Part shown: positions 19,147 through 27,960 of the stretch, piece by piece | Layout of the letters: the number at the start of each line of letters is the position of its first letter | How positions within the stretch are numbered: position 1 is the first letter of the stretch | DNA from: Nocardia farcinica | Lineage (GTDB): Bacteria > Actinomycetota > Actinomycetes > Mycobacteriales > Mycobacteriaceae | Direction: 5' to 3' | NCBI RefSeq assembly: GCF_001182745.1 | Contig: NZ_LN868939.1 | Coordinates: 1,116,001 to 1,180,000 of the forward strand | Length of the DNA stretch: 64,000 nt | Position numbers and translations under genes: made by a program | The notes under the pieces: generated by a model | Databases searched by the model: none | What the model saw: the letters and a program-made list of their open reading frames with translations, nothing else | What the model was told of the DNA's origin: nothing

Positions 19147-20348
19147 GCCGGGCCCCGGCCCGACCAGGTCCAGGCGTACCCGGGGTCTTCGCAGGCCAAC
19201 GCCCCCTCGCCGAGCTCGAGCGGCCGGAAGGTGTCGACCATGACGGCCAGCTCGTCGAAGAACTCCGCGCCGATGCTGCCCTCGTAGGCGCCCGGTTGCG
19301 GACCGTGGGCGTAGCCACCGGGATGCACCGACACCGAACCCTGCCCGATGCCCGAGCCCTTGCGCGCCGCGTAGTTCCCGCCCGCGTAGAACATCACCTC
19401 GTCGGAATCCACGTTGGAGTGGTAGTAGGGCACCGGAATCGACAGCGGGTGGTAGTCGACCTTGCGCGGCACGAAATCGCAGACCACGAAGCCGTTGCCC
19501 TCGAAGGCCTGGTGCACCGGCGGCGGCTGGTGCACCCGTCCGGTGATCGGCTCGAAATCGGCGATGTTCAAGACGTACGGATACAGGCAACCGTCCCAGC
19601 CGACCACGTCGAAGGGATGCGTGGCGTGCACCATCCGCGTGCCGACCACCCGTCCGCCCGCGCGGTGCTTCACCAGCACCTCCACGTCGGTGCCCGTCCG
19701 CAGCAGTGGCTCGACGGGCGCGCGCAGATCCCGCTCGCAGTAGGGCGCGTGCTCGAGCAACTGCCCGAAGCGGGACAGGTAGCGCTTGGGCGGGGTGATG
19801 TGCCCGGTGGCCTCCACGACGTAGGTGCGCAGCGGGTCGGGGCCGGCGGGCAGCCAGCGGTGCGTGGTCGCGCGCGGGATGAGCACCTGGTCGCCCTGAC
19901 GCACCGGCAGCGCGCCGAACACCGTCTCCACGATCGCGGCGCCGGATTCCACGTAGACCAGCTCGTCCCCGAGTGCGTTGCGGTACAGCGGGGAGGCGCC
20001 CTTGGCGGCGACGTAGGACAGGCGTACGTCGGCGTTGGCGAGCAACAGCCGCCGGCCGGTCACCGGGTCGGTGCCCGCCGGGGTGTCGCCGGGAAAGAGC
20101 TCGTGCGGGCGCAGATGCCGGTGGCGCAGTGGGTGATTCGGAACGGTCGTCTGATCGGGCAGCGGCTGGTCGGCCGCGTCGACGATGGCCGGGGGCAGGC
20201 CGCGGTGGTACAGCAGGGCGGAGTCGCCGGAGAAGCCCTCCTCGCCCATCAGCTCCTCGTAGTAGAGCCCGCCGTGCTCGTCACGGTGCTGGGTGTGCCG
20301 TTTCGGCGGCACCGCACCCACCTGTCGATAGAACGCCACCGCAGGCAC
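19143..20348 (-). CDS. hmgA: Homogentisate 1,2-dioxygenase
   Basis: 401-residue ring-cleaving non-heme iron dioxygenase of tyrosine catabolism. Characteristic cupin pieces are present: GDELVYVESGAAIVETVFG, QGDQVLIPRATTHRW, and the C-terminal iron-site region DEVMFYAGGNYAARKGSGIGQGSVSVHPGG. The GTG start at 20348 fits the compact actinobacterial form. It leads a two-gene operon with fahA; maleylacetoacetate isomerase is not in the window. Confidence 0.95.
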   Translation of the reverse strand: MPAVAFYRQVGAVPPKRHTQHRDEHGGLYYEELMGEEGFSGDSALLYHRGLPPAIVDAADQPLPDQTTVPNHPLRHRHLRPHELFPGDTPAGTDPVTGRRLLLANADVRLSYVAAKGASPLYRNALGDELVYVESGAAIVETVFGALPVRQGDQVLIPRATTHRWLPAGPDPLRTYVVEATGHITPPKRYLSRFGQLLEHAPYCERDLRAPVEPLLRTGTDVEVLVKHRAGGRVVGTRMVHATHPFDVVGWDGCLYPYVLNIADFEPITGRVHQPPPVHQAFEGNGFVVCDFVPRKVDYHPLSIPVPYYHSNVDSDEVMFYAGGNYAARKGSGIGQGSVSVHPGGYAHGPQPGAYEGSIGAEFFDELAVMVDTFRPLELGEGALACEDPGYAWTWSGRGPA

Positions 20349-20369
20349 CTCCCGCCGGGACCGGACGGA

Positions 20370-21263
20370 TCAGTCGCCCTCCATGGTAGTGCCCTCGACA
20401 GCGCCGACCTGGGGTTTTCCCGGCGGCGACACGATCGGCGGCGCGTCGCCGAGATCGAACTCGGCGATCACCGGCGCGTGGTCGGAGGCGCCCTTGCCCT
20501 TGCGCGCCTCCCGGTCCACCCCGGCGTCGACCACCGTCGCCGCCAGCGCGGGCGAGGCCAGCACGAAGTCGATGCGCATGCCCTCCTTGCGGGGGAAGCG
20601 CAGGCGGGTGTAGTCCCAGTAGGTGTAGACGCCGGGGCCCGGCGCGAACGGGCGCATCACATCGGCGAAACCGGTGTCGAGGATGGCGGCGAAGGCGTCG
20701 CGTTCGGGCTGCGAGGTGTGCGTCTTGCCCGCGAAGAACTCCACCGACCACACGTCGTCGTCGGTCGGGGCGATGTTCCAGTCGCCCACCAGCGCGATCT
20801 TCGCCGCGGGGTCGGCGGCCAGCCAGTCCGCGGCGCTCGCGCGCAAGGCCGCCAGCCACTCCAGTTTGTAGGCGTAGTGCGGGTCGTCGAGGGCGCGGCC
20901 GTTGGGGACGTACAGGCTCCACACCCGCACCCCGCCGCAGGTGGCCGCCAGCGCGCGCGACTCCACCACCGGTGCGCTGATCAGCGAGTCGGCGGCGTCC
21001 TTGTCGAAGCCGGGCTGGCCGGGGAAGGCGGGCGCGATGTCGGCGAGCCCGACGCGGGAGGCGATGGCGACGCCGTTCCACTGGTTGACGCCCAGATGCG
21101 CGACCTCGTACCCCAGCTCGGCGAAGCGCTCGAACGGGAACTGGTCGTCGCGGCACTTGGTCTCCTGCATGGCGAGCACGTCGATGTCGTGCTCGTCGAG
21201 CCAGGTCGTGACCCGGTCCAGGCGCGAACGGATCGAATTGACGTTCCAGGTCGCCAGACGCAA
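20370..21263 (-). CDS. xthA: Exodeoxyribonuclease III
   Basis: AP endonuclease/3'-5' exonuclease of the ExoIII family acting in base-excision repair. The family start LRLATWNVNSIRSR and the active-site blocks AMQETKCRDDQFP, VGDWNIAPTDDDV, RIDFVLAS and GASDHAPVIAEF are present. TTG 21263 is chosen because GGAAGG sits seven bases upstream and the product then begins like its relatives; a GTG at 21281 would add six residues. A roughly 35-residue C-terminal tail after the SDH motif is longer than usual. It follows the GNAT gene closely on the same strand. Confidence 0.95.
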   Translation of the reverse strand: MRLATWNVNSIRSRLDRVTTWLDEHDIDVLAMQETKCRDDQFPFERFAELGYEVAHLGVNQWNGVAIASRVGLADIAPAFPGQPGFDKDAADSLISAPVVESRALAATCGGVRVWSLYVPNGRALDDPHYAYKLEWLAALRASAADWLAADPAAKIALVGDWNIAPTDDDVWSVEFFAGKTHTSQPERDAFAAILDTGFADVMRPFAPGPGVYTYWDYTRLRFPRKEGMRIDFVLASPALAATVVDAGVDREARKGKGASDHAPVIAEFDLGDAPPIVSPPGKPQVGAVEGTTMEGD

Positions 21264-21283
21264 CGAAAAGCCTTCCTGCACGG

Positions 21284-22255
21284 TTACGCCGGCGCGGCGT
21301 ACCGGTAGCGATGGTGGTCGAGGAAGCCGAGGTCGCGGTAGAGCGCGAGCGCGCCCGCGTTGTCGGCGGCCACCTGCACGTAGGCGTGGGTGGCGCCGCG
21401 GTCGCGGCCCCAGCGGATGAGCTCCGCGCAGACCAGCGTGGCCAGTCCGTGCCTGCGATGTTCGGCGGCCACCGATACGCAGGACAGCCCGACCCAGCGG
21501 CGGTCGTCGGGTGCGGTGGTCACCGCGCCGCGCGCGATCGCGATCGGCCGCGGCAGGCCGAGCGAGGCGAAACCGGTGACGCCTTCGCGCACGGCGGTGA
21601 GCACGCCGGTCTCCGGCGGCGGAACCGGCTGGGCGGCGGGGTCCTCGCCGCGGTAACGGTGCATCGCCAGCCATGCCGCGTCCGGCTCCGGCGCGATGCG
21701 CACCATCGAGGGGCCCTGCGGGAGGACGAAGTTCTCGATGTCGATGCCGAGCACCAGCGTCTCGCCCCAGGTCTGCCAGCCCGGCGGCGGCGGAGCCAGC
21801 CGGTCGGGCAGGACCAGCCGCGGCGGCAGGCCGCGCGCGGTGTACCACTCGCCGATGCGATGCAGCACATCCACGCCGAGGCGGGCGGGTTGCCCGGTTT
21901 CGCCCAGCGGCACAGCGGAATTCGCGCGGTCGGTGTAGCCGTGCCCGGCGCGCAGCAACCAGCCGTCCAGCCGGGCGTGCTCGACGCCGGGCCAGGCGTC
22001 GGCGGCGGCCGCCTCCAACGCGCGGATCTCGGCGGTCCGAACCGGTCTGGGACCCACCGCCTTCAGCGCGACCACCCGATCCGCGGCCACCGCCACGGTC
22101 CGGCCGTCGCCGTCGCGCACGGTCGGCGGGTCCAGCGCGACCAGCTCGCCGATCACGTCGGTCATCGGCTGGGGATATCCGGCGGGCAGCAGGTACCGCA
22201 TCACCACCCGGTGGCCAAGCGGAATCGCGTGCGGGCTCGTCGGCTCAGTCGTCAT
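21284..22255 (-). CDS. GNAT-family N-acetyltransferase
   Basis: 323 residues: an N-terminal domain ([12 protein letters not shown], then [14 protein letters not shown] with beta-barrel character), then a C-terminal GNAT fold with the acetyl-CoA loop [24 protein letters not shown] and the closing [15 protein letters not shown]. It corresponds in order and architecture to the gene between def and xthA in mycobacteria. The substrate is unknown. Its start overlaps the end of def by 11 bp and it runs into xthA, forming a def-GNAT-xthA unit. Confidence 0.9.
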   Translation of the reverse strand: MTTEPTSPHAIPLGHRVVMRYLLPAGYPQPMTDVIGELVALDPPTVRDGDGRTVAVAADRVVALKAVGPRPVRTAEIRALEAAAADAWPGVEHARLDGWLLRAGHGYTDRANSAVPLGETGQPARLGVDVLHRIGEWYTARGLPPRLVLPDRLAPPPPGWQTWGETLVLGIDIENFVLPQGPSMVRIAPEPDAAWLAMHRYRGEDPAAQPVPPPETGVLTAVREGVTGFASLGLPRPIAIARGAVTTAPDDRRWVGLSCVSVAAEHRRHGLATLVCAELIRWGRDRGATHAYVQVAADNAGALALYRDLGFLDHHRYRYAAPA

Positions 22256-22835
22256 GGCCGAACGGGTCGGGCACCTCGCCGGGCACCCAGCTCAGGCCGG
22301 GCACGCCCCAGCCGTTGCGCTTGATCGTCTTCTTGGCCGCCCGGGCGTGGCGGCCGACCAGCTTGTCCACGTACAGGTAGCCGTCGAGGTGGCCGACCTC
22401 GTGTTGCAGCATCCGCGCGAAGAAGCCCTTGCCCTCGATGTCGACCGGTCCGCCGTTCTCGTCGATGCCGGTGACGCGCGCCCACTCGGCGCGGCCGGTG
22501 GGGAACTGCTCACCGGGCACCGACAGGCAGCCCTCCTCGTCGTCGTCCGGATCGGGCATGGTCTCGGGGATCTCGGAGGTCTCCAGCACCGGGTTGATCA
22601 CCGCGCCACGACGCCGCACGGGCTGCCCGTCGGGGCCCGCGTCGGGGCAGTCGTAGACGAACAGCCGCAGCGGCACGCCCACCTGGTTGGCGGCCAGGCC
22701 CACGCCGTTCGCGGCGTCCATGGTCTCGTACATGTCCGCGATCAGGCCGGCCAGTTCCTCCGGGGTCTGGGTGACCCGCTCGGTCGGGTTGTGCAGCACG
22801 GGGTCACCGACGATCACGATGGGGAGGATTGCCAT
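22245..22835 (-). CDS. def: Peptide deformylase
   Basis: 196-residue metalloenzyme that removes the formyl group from new proteins. All three family motifs are seen: [10 protein letters not shown] (motif 1), EEGCLSVPG (motif 2, metal Cys) and HEVGHLDG (motif 3, HExxH). ATG 22835 is chosen at [15 protein letters not shown]; a longer in-frame start lacks homology. It leads the def-GNAT-xthA group. The 185 bp to the divergent DUF3263 gene should hold both promoters. Confidence 0.98.
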   Translation of the reverse strand: MAILPIVIVGDPVLHNPTERVTQTPEELAGLIADMYETMDAANGVGLAANQVGVPLRLFVYDCPDAGPDGQPVRRRGAVINPVLETSEIPETMPDPDDDEEGCLSVPGEQFPTGRAEWARVTGIDENGGPVDIEGKGFFARMLQHEVGHLDGYLYVDKLVGRHARAAKKTIKRNGWGVPGLSWVPGEVPDPFGHDD

Positions 22836-23020
22836 GACCGGAAAGCCTACTCGGCGGGCCCGCCTGACCTGCGGCGGACCGCGTGACGCCGGACACGGAC
22901 CTACCGCCCGGTAAACAACACGCCGGGGCGAAGGCCGAACCATCCCCGGCCGCCGTGGTTCAATGATGCGCGACGTACAAGCACCATTTTCGTCTGGTGG
23001 TCACTCGGCGAGGGAGCGAG

Positions 23021-23335
23021 ATGGACGGCGCAGCGGCTCGGAATCCTTCCGCGATCCAGAACAGCCCTTCCGAAGAAGACGACAGCGGCCTGTCCCGCCG
23101 CGAACTCGACATCTTGGCCTTCGAACGGCAGTGGTGGAAATACGCCGGTGCCAAGGAGGAGGCCATCCGCGAGCTGTTCGGGATGTCGCCGACGCGCTAC
23201 TACCAGGTGCTCAACGCGGTCGTGGACCGTCCCGAGGCGCTGGCCGCCGACCCGATGCTGGTGAAGCGGCTGCGCAGGTTGCGCGCGAGCAGGCAGAAGG
23301 CAAGGGCCGCGCGGCGTCTCGGTTTTCAGGTATGA
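23021..23335 (+). CDS. DUF3263-domain protein
   Basis: 104-residue basic protein with GLSRRELDILAFERQWWKYAGAKEEAIRELFGMSPTRYYQVLN, the DUF3263 signature: a small helical, HTH-like fold that often reads like a sigma-region-4 or DNA-binding element. ATG 23021 has GAGGGAG upstream. It is the first gene of a plus-strand run followed by the LytR_C protein, sodC and the carboxylate-amine ligase. Function unknown; DNA binding is an inference from RxLRRLRASRQKAR at the C-terminus. Confidence 0.88.
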   Translation: MDGAAARNPSAIQNSPSEEDDSGLSRRELDILAFERQWWKYAGAKEEAIRELFGMSPTRYYQVLNAVVDRPEALAADPMLVKRLRRLRASRQKARAARRLGFQV

Positions 23336-23384
23336 CCGGCGTGACGCGGGCGCACCGGCGCCGTGAAGGACTAGGGTCGGCACC

Positions 23385-23951
23385 GTGAACTACCCCAATC
23401 CCACCTCCGGCGGGCCGCCGTTGCGCGCGCTGGCGATGGTGTTGATCGCGCTCGCCATCGTGTTCGCCGGTCTGGGCGCGATGTCGATGTCGAGTTCGGA
23501 TTCCGACGGCGAGGAGTCCGCCGCGCCCACCACCACGAGCGCGGCCGCGCCCGCGTCGGCCACGACCACCACCGCGGCACCGGCGACGACGGCGACCACC
23601 ACGGTGGCGAGCACACCGCCGCCGCCCCCGCCGCCCGAACCGCAGGTCGCCGCCCCGCCGGCGCCGGCCGTGGATCGCGCGGTGCCGGTGCGGGTGCTCA
23701 ACAACAGCCTCGTCGCCGGGCTGGCCAACCGCACCGCCAACCAGCTCGCCGCGAGCGGCTGGACCAATGTCACCGCGGGCAACTACGCGGCCGGCACGCT
23801 GGCGAAAACGACCGTCTACTACGGCAATTCGGCGGCCGAGCGGGAGGCGGCGCTGGCGATCGCGCAGGAGCTGGGCGCGGTCGCGGAACCCAAGTCCGCC
23901 GGTGTCGGGGACGGATCGGCCGGTGTGATCGTCATCCTGACGGGTAACTGA
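23385..23951 (+). CDS. LytR_C-domain membrane-anchored protein
   Basis: 188 residues with one N-terminal membrane segment (ALAMVLIALAIVFAGLGAM), an outer Thr/Ala/Pro-rich linker, and a C-terminal LytR_C domain (RVLNNSLVAGLANRTANQLAASGWTNVTAGNYA...KTTVYYGN). This domain occurs at the end of LCP cell-wall ligases or alone, as here. Start GTG 23385. By position it corresponds to the mycobacterial gene between the DUF3263 gene and sodC. A cell-envelope role is likely. Confidence 0.87.
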   Translation: MNYPNPTSGGPPLRALAMVLIALAIVFAGLGAMSMSSSDSDGEESAAPTTTSAAAPASATTTTAAPATTATTTVASTPPPPPPPEPQVAAPPAPAVDRAVPVRVLNNSLVAGLANRTANQLAASGWTNVTAGNYAAGTLAKTTVYYGNSAAEREAALAIAQELGAVAEPKSAGVGDGSAGVIVILTGN

Positions 23952-24040
23952 TTGCCGAGCGCTCCCGCGCGGCCCCGCAACCGGGCAGCACCGGGCGCGT
24001 GGCATCATCGTGACCGGTAACGAACCTGTCCACCCAGCTT

Positions 24041-24065
24041 TACTCGTAAACTCGGTACTCGTAAA
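24041..24065 (+). repeat. Direct repeat TACTCGTAAA x2 upstream of sodC
   Basis: TACTCGTAAA at 24041-24050 and again at 24056-24065, a 15-bp spacing, the second copy running into the GGAG ribosome binding site of sodC. It may be a regulator site or part of the promoter; no known box was recognised. Confidence 0.5.
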
Positions 24066-24077
24066 GGAGTTCCCCCG

Positions 24078-24755
24078 ATGGCCCCGTCCACAACTCGTCG
24101 CCCGTCCTGGCGGACTGTGACCCCGGTGCTTGCGGTCGCGGTCCTCGGCCTGGCCGCCTGCTCCAACAGCCAGGAGTCCAGCGACGTCAAGGGCACGACG
24201 CCGCCCGTGTGGACCGGCGCCTCCGCGCCCGCCACCACCGGCGCGGACCACGGCGAACACGCTTCCGGCACGGGCGCCACCGCCGAGCTGAAGGATGCCT
24301 CGGGCGCCTCGGTCGGCACCGCGAACATCACCGAGGAGGGCGGCCACCTGGTGATCACCGTCGAGGCCCGCGGCCTGCGGCCCGGCTTCCACGGCCTGCA
24401 CTTCCACCAGAACGGCGCCTGCGAGCCGAACTCGGTGGCCCCCACCGGCGGCCCGGCGGGCGACTTCCTCTCCGCGGGCGGCCACCTGCAGGTCGGCAAC
24501 GCCAACTCGCATCCGGCCAGCGGCGACCTGACCTCCCTGCAGGTGCGCGGCGACGGCTCGGCGCGGCTGGTCACCACCACCGACTCGGTGACCCTGAACG
24601 ACGTGAAGAACCGGGCGCTGATCATCCACTCCGGCGCGGACAACTTCGGCAACATTCCGGACCGCTACCAGCGCGAGGGCGGCGCCGGCCCGGACGACAC
24701 CACGCTGGCCACCGGCGATGCGGGCAGCCGGGTCGCCTGCGGAGTGGTCCACTAA
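24078..24755 (+). CDS. sodC: Lipoprotein superoxide dismutase (Cu[,Zn] type)
   Basis: 225-residue exported Cu-type superoxide dismutase with signal peptide and lipobox LAAC (C28), so it is anchored outside the membrane. Copper ligands are in HGLHFHQNGAC and IIHSGADNFGNIP, and the bridging His in SAGGHLQ. In the zinc loop (GGHLQVGNANSHPASGDL) the third zinc His of classical enzymes (GHLGDLP) is absent, as in the zinc-free M. tuberculosis SodC. ATG 24078 follows GGAG. It protects against host or external superoxide. Confidence 0.95.
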   Translation: MAPSTTRRPSWRTVTPVLAVAVLGLAACSNSQESSDVKGTTPPVWTGASAPATTGADHGEHASGTGATAELKDASGASVGTANITEEGGHLVITVEARGLRPGFHGLHFHQNGACEPNSVAPTGGPAGDFLSAGGHLQVGNANSHPASGDLTSLQVRGDGSARLVTTTDSVTLNDVKNRALIIHSGADNFGNIPDRYQREGGAGPDDTTLATGDAGSRVACGVVH

Positions 24756-24776
24756 CCGAGTAGACGGGGGACGGAG

Positions 24777-25919
24777 ATGGCCGGGGTAGTCGAGAGCGTT
24801 CCGTTCGAGGGTTCGCCCCGGCCCACGATCGGGATCGAATGGGAAGTCGCCCTGGTCGACAAGGTCACCAGGGATCTGTCCAACACCGCGGCCGCCGTCT
24901 TCGACGCCGTCGGTGACCTACGCGCCTGGGACGGCACTCCGCAGGTCACCAAGGAGTTGCTGCGCAACACCGTCGAGATCGTCACCGGCGTGCACGAGAC
25001 GGTCGGCGCGGCGGTGGAGGATCTGCGCGGCACCATGGACAAGGTGCGCCGCGCGGCCGACCCGCTCGGGGTCGACGTGTTCTGCGCGGGCACCCATCCC
25101 TTCGCGCAGTGGTCCACCCAGCAGCTCACCCGATCGCCGCACTACGACGAGCTGATCGAGCGCACCCAGTGGTGGGGCAGGCAGATGATGATCTGGGGCG
25201 TGCACGTGCACGTCGGGGTCTCGCACCGGGAGAAGGTCTTTCCGATCCTGAACTCGTTGCTGACCACCTTCCCGCACCTGCTGGCGCTGTCGGCCTCCTC
25301 GCCGATGTGGGCGGGGTCGGACACCGGGTACGCCAGCAACCGCACGCTGATGTTCCAGCAGTTGCCCACCGCGGGCCTGCCCTTCCAGTTCGAGAACTGG
25401 CGCCAGTTCGAGCACTTCGTGCACGACGAACTCAAGACCGGGGTGTTCGAGCAGCTCGGCGGCCTGCACTGGGACATCAGGCCCGCACCCAAGTGGGGCA
25501 CCATCGAGGTCCGCATCTGCGACGGCATCCCCACCCACGCCGAACTGGCCGCCATCGCGGCGTTCATCCACTGCCTGATCGTCGATCTCGACCAGCGCAT
25601 CGACGACGGCGAACAGCCGATCACGCTGCCGCCCTGGCACGTCCAGGAGAACAAGTGGCGCGCGGCCCGCTACGGCCTGGACGCCATCGTCATCACCGAC
25701 GCCGACAGCAACGAGCGGCTGGTCACCGACGACCTGATGGACCTGCTCAACCGGCTCGAGCCCACCGCGAAGCGGCTCGGGTGCGCCGACGAGCTCGCCT
25801 ATGTCGCGACCATTCCCGAGCGGGGCGCGTCCTATCAGCGGCAGCGCAAGGTCGCGGCGGCCTCGCAGGGCGATCTGGTGGCCGTGGTGGACGCCCTGGT
25901 GCACGAACTGGACCGGTAG
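24777..25919 (+). CDS. YbdK-type carboxylate-amine ligase (glutamate-cysteine ligase 2 family)
   Basis: 380-residue GCS2-family enzyme: TIGIEWEVALVD at the N-terminus is the ATP/Mg-binding start of the family, followed by DVFCAGTHPFAQW, GVHVHVGVSHRE and APKWGTIEVRICDG. Such enzymes join glutamate to cysteine or a similar amine; actinomycetes use mycothiol, so the true substrate is unclear. It lies 21 bp after sodC on the same strand, the conserved order in mycobacteria, suggesting co-transcription. Confidence 0.9.
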   Translation: MAGVVESVPFEGSPRPTIGIEWEVALVDKVTRDLSNTAAAVFDAVGDLRAWDGTPQVTKELLRNTVEIVTGVHETVGAAVEDLRGTMDKVRRAADPLGVDVFCAGTHPFAQWSTQQLTRSPHYDELIERTQWWGRQMMIWGVHVHVGVSHREKVFPILNSLLTTFPHLLALSASSPMWAGSDTGYASNRTLMFQQLPTAGLPFQFENWRQFEHFVHDELKTGVFEQLGGLHWDIRPAPKWGTIEVRICDGIPTHAELAAIAAFIHCLIVDLDQRIDDGEQPITLPPWHVQENKWRAARYGLDAIVITDADSNERLVTDDLMDLLNRLEPTAKRLGCADELAYVATIPERGASYQRQRKVAAASQGDLVAVVDALVHELDR

Positions 25920-25982
25920 CGCCCCCGTTCGGTCGCCCGCCGTTCAGCCGGTGACACGGGCGGTGTTCATCGTCCGTTTACT

Positions 25983-27338
25983 ATGGTCGGCGTGCTAGTC
26001 GAAAACCCGGGCTCCAGCGTCGGAGGCGCGGCGCGGCAGATGCCGTTGCCCCCGCGCCGGACTCGGGTGGTCGCCGCTGTCGCCGCGGTGCCGGTGTTGC
26101 TGGTGGTCCTGCAGGTGATCGCGATCCGCGGTGGTTTCGAGGGTCCGCTGGAGAGCCTGTGGCGCGACTACGCGGGCACGCCGAAATCGATGTCCGTGCC
26201 GTGGGCCGGGCTGATCCTGGCGCTGGTCGGAATCTCGATGCGGCGCAGGATCATCGCGTTGGGCGCGGCCGTCGGGATCGATCTGGTCGCGGCGGGCGCG
26301 CGGCTGCTGGCGGGGGAGTCGCCCACCGTCGGCAACGGGCCGGTGCTCGTGCTCACCGCGCTCGCGCTGATCGCGTGGCTGCGCTGGGAAGGCGTCGAAC
26401 GGCGCAACGCCCTGCACGCGGCCGCGCTGGGCGCGCTGCTGGTGCTGGCGACCAAGGTCGGCGACGTCTGGTTGCACGTCACCGTGCTGGCCGGTCCGGG
26501 TGTCCTCGACGAATACCTGATGCTCGCCGACCATGCCCTCGGCGACCCGTCCTGGGTGATGGGCCGGGTGCTCGACACGCTCGGGCCGGTGGTCTACGCG
26601 GTACTGCACTGGGTCTACATCGAACTGCCGGTCGCCGCGATCGTGGTGGCGGTCTGGCAGTTGCGCCGGGTGGTCGATTCCGGCCGCTGGCCCAGCCACT
26701 ACCTGGTGCGCACGTTCCTGGTGCTCGGCCTGGTCGGTCCGCTGGTGTACGTGATCTTCCCGGTGGTCGGCCCGATGTTCGCGTTCGGGCCGGACGGCCA
26801 CGGCCTGCAGGTCGGCAATTACTGGCCGGACGTGGTGCCGCCGATCGATCGCAGCCCGGGCGCGCTGCCCTTCGACGAGGCCACCCCGCGCAACTGCATG
26901 CCGTCCATGCACACGGCGTGGGCGCTGGCGGTGTTCCTGCACAGCCGCCGCGACGTGGACGGCTCACCCGCGCCGCGCTGGCTGCGCTGGGGCGGGACGT
27001 TCTGGTTGCTCGCGACGCTGGCGGCCACCCTCGGTTTCGGCTACCACTACGGCGTCGACCTGGTCGCCGGTGCGGTGCTGTGCCTGACCGTGGAGTCGGC
27101 CCTGCGCGAGCCCGAGCGCGGCTGGGGCTGGTTCCGGGTGCGGCTGGTCGGCGCGGGCGCGGTGATCCTGGTGACGCTGCTGCTCGGCTACCGCTTCCTG
27201 GCCGTGCCGATGGCCGACTACCCGGTGCCGGCGGGCACCATCGTGCTGGCGTTGCTGGCGGGTATGACGGCCGCCTTCCACGCCACCTGGTTCGCCCACC
27301 GCACGCCCGCCGCCGAGCCGGTCGAGGCCGTGCGCTGA
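25983..27338 (+). CDS. PAP2-superfamily membrane phosphatase/phosphotransferase
   Basis: 451-residue polytopic protein with about ten hydrophobic segments. The PAP2 motifs typical of inositol-phosphoceramide-synthase-like enzymes are visible: NCMPSMHTAWALA (catalytic SxxH) and GFGYHYGVDLVAG (second His and Asp). It probably dephosphorylates or transfers lipid head groups at the membrane. Start is ATG 25983 or GTG 25992. Its stop lies in a palindrome shared with the convergent mnhG stop. Confidence 0.85.
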   Translation: MVGVLVENPGSSVGGAARQMPLPPRRTRVVAAVAAVPVLLVVLQVIAIRGGFEGPLESLWRDYAGTPKSMSVPWAGLILALVGISMRRRIIALGAAVGIDLVAAGARLLAGESPTVGNGPVLVLTALALIAWLRWEGVERRNALHAAALGALLVLATKVGDVWLHVTVLAGPGVLDEYLMLADHALGDPSWVMGRVLDTLGPVVYAVLHWVYIELPVAAIVVAVWQLRRVVDSGRWPSHYLVRTFLVLGLVGPLVYVIFPVVGPMFAFGPDGHGLQVGNYWPDVVPPIDRSPGALPFDEATPRNCMPSMHTAWALAVFLHSRRDVDGSPAPRWLRWGGTFWLLATLAATLGFGYHYGVDLVAGAVLCLTVESALREPERGWGWFRVRLVGAGAVILVTLLLGYRFLAVPMADYPVPAGTIVLALLAGMTAAFHATWFAHRTPAAEPVEAVR

Positions 27339-27352
27339 CCGGTGCCGGTCAG
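27335..27352. terminator. Palindrome containing both convergent stop codons (possible bidirectional terminator)
   Basis: CTGACCGG-TG-CCGGTCAG, an 8-bp perfect stem with a 2-bp centre. The plus-strand stop TGA (27336-27338) and the mnhG stop (27349-27351 on the minus strand) sit symmetrically in its arms. No U-run follows on either side. Confidence 0.5.
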
Positions 27353-27699
27353 AACCGCTCGTCGGGATTCTCCAGGGCGTCGCCGAGTTCGTTGACCATC
27401 AGCAGACCGTCGCGGTGCCGCTGTTCGCGGTAGGCGGTGCGGCCGAGCAGATGCGCGATCACCGGCGCGGTGAGCAGGGTGAACACCCCGACCAGGGCGA
27501 GCAGCCAGACGTTGCCCCGGCCCGCGAGTTCGATGGCGGCACCGGCCAGCACCAGGATCAGCCCGACGATCTGCGGTTTGGTGGCGGCGTGCATCCGGGT
27601 GAGGGTGTCCGGGAACCGCAGCAGCGCGATGGCGGCCGTGCACGACAGGCCGGCGCCGCCCAGGATGAGCACCGCGGACAGCCACTGCCAGCCGCTCAT
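27349..27699 (-). CDS. mnhG: Na+/H+ antiporter subunit MnhG/MrpG
   Basis: 116 residues with three membrane helices and the MrpG hallmark ALLRFPDTLTRMHAATKPQIVGL. Last gene of the Mrp operon, whose complex exchanges cytoplasmic Na+ for external H+. ATG 27699 overlaps the mnhF stop (ATGA). Confidence 0.95.
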   Translation of the reverse strand: MSGWQWLSAVLILGGAGLSCTAAIALLRFPDTLTRMHAATKPQIVGLILVLAGAAIELAGRGNVWLLALVGVFTLLTAPVIAHLLGRTAYREQRHRDGLLMVNELGDALENPDERF

Positions 27700-27956
27700 C
27701 GGTCGTCCCGGACGCGGAAGCGGGACACGGCGGCCGAACCGAGGAAGCCGACCAGCGCCAGCGCGATGATGCCGGGCAGCACGGTGGTGTCGCCGGTGTA
27801 GGCGGCCCACACGGCCAGACCGGAGGCGGCGATCGCGGTGAGCGAATCCATGCCGACGACCCGGTCGAGCGTGCTCGGCCCGGCCAGGATGCGGTAGCTG
27901 GTGATCAGGGCGGCGGCCGCGAGCAGCACGGCCGCGACGGTCACGACGACGGTCAC
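27696..27956 (-). CDS. mnhF: Na+/H+ antiporter subunit MnhF/MrpF
   Basis: 86 residues, three membrane helices, with the family core YRILAGPSTLDRVVGMDSLTAIA. GTG 27956 begins four bases after the mnhE stop; its end overlaps mnhG. Confidence 0.95.
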   Translation of the reverse strand: MTVVVTVAAVLLAAAALITSYRILAGPSTLDRVVGMDSLTAIAASGLAVWAAYTGDTTVLPGIIALALVGFLGSAAVSRFRVRDDR

Positions 27957-27960
27957 GCAC

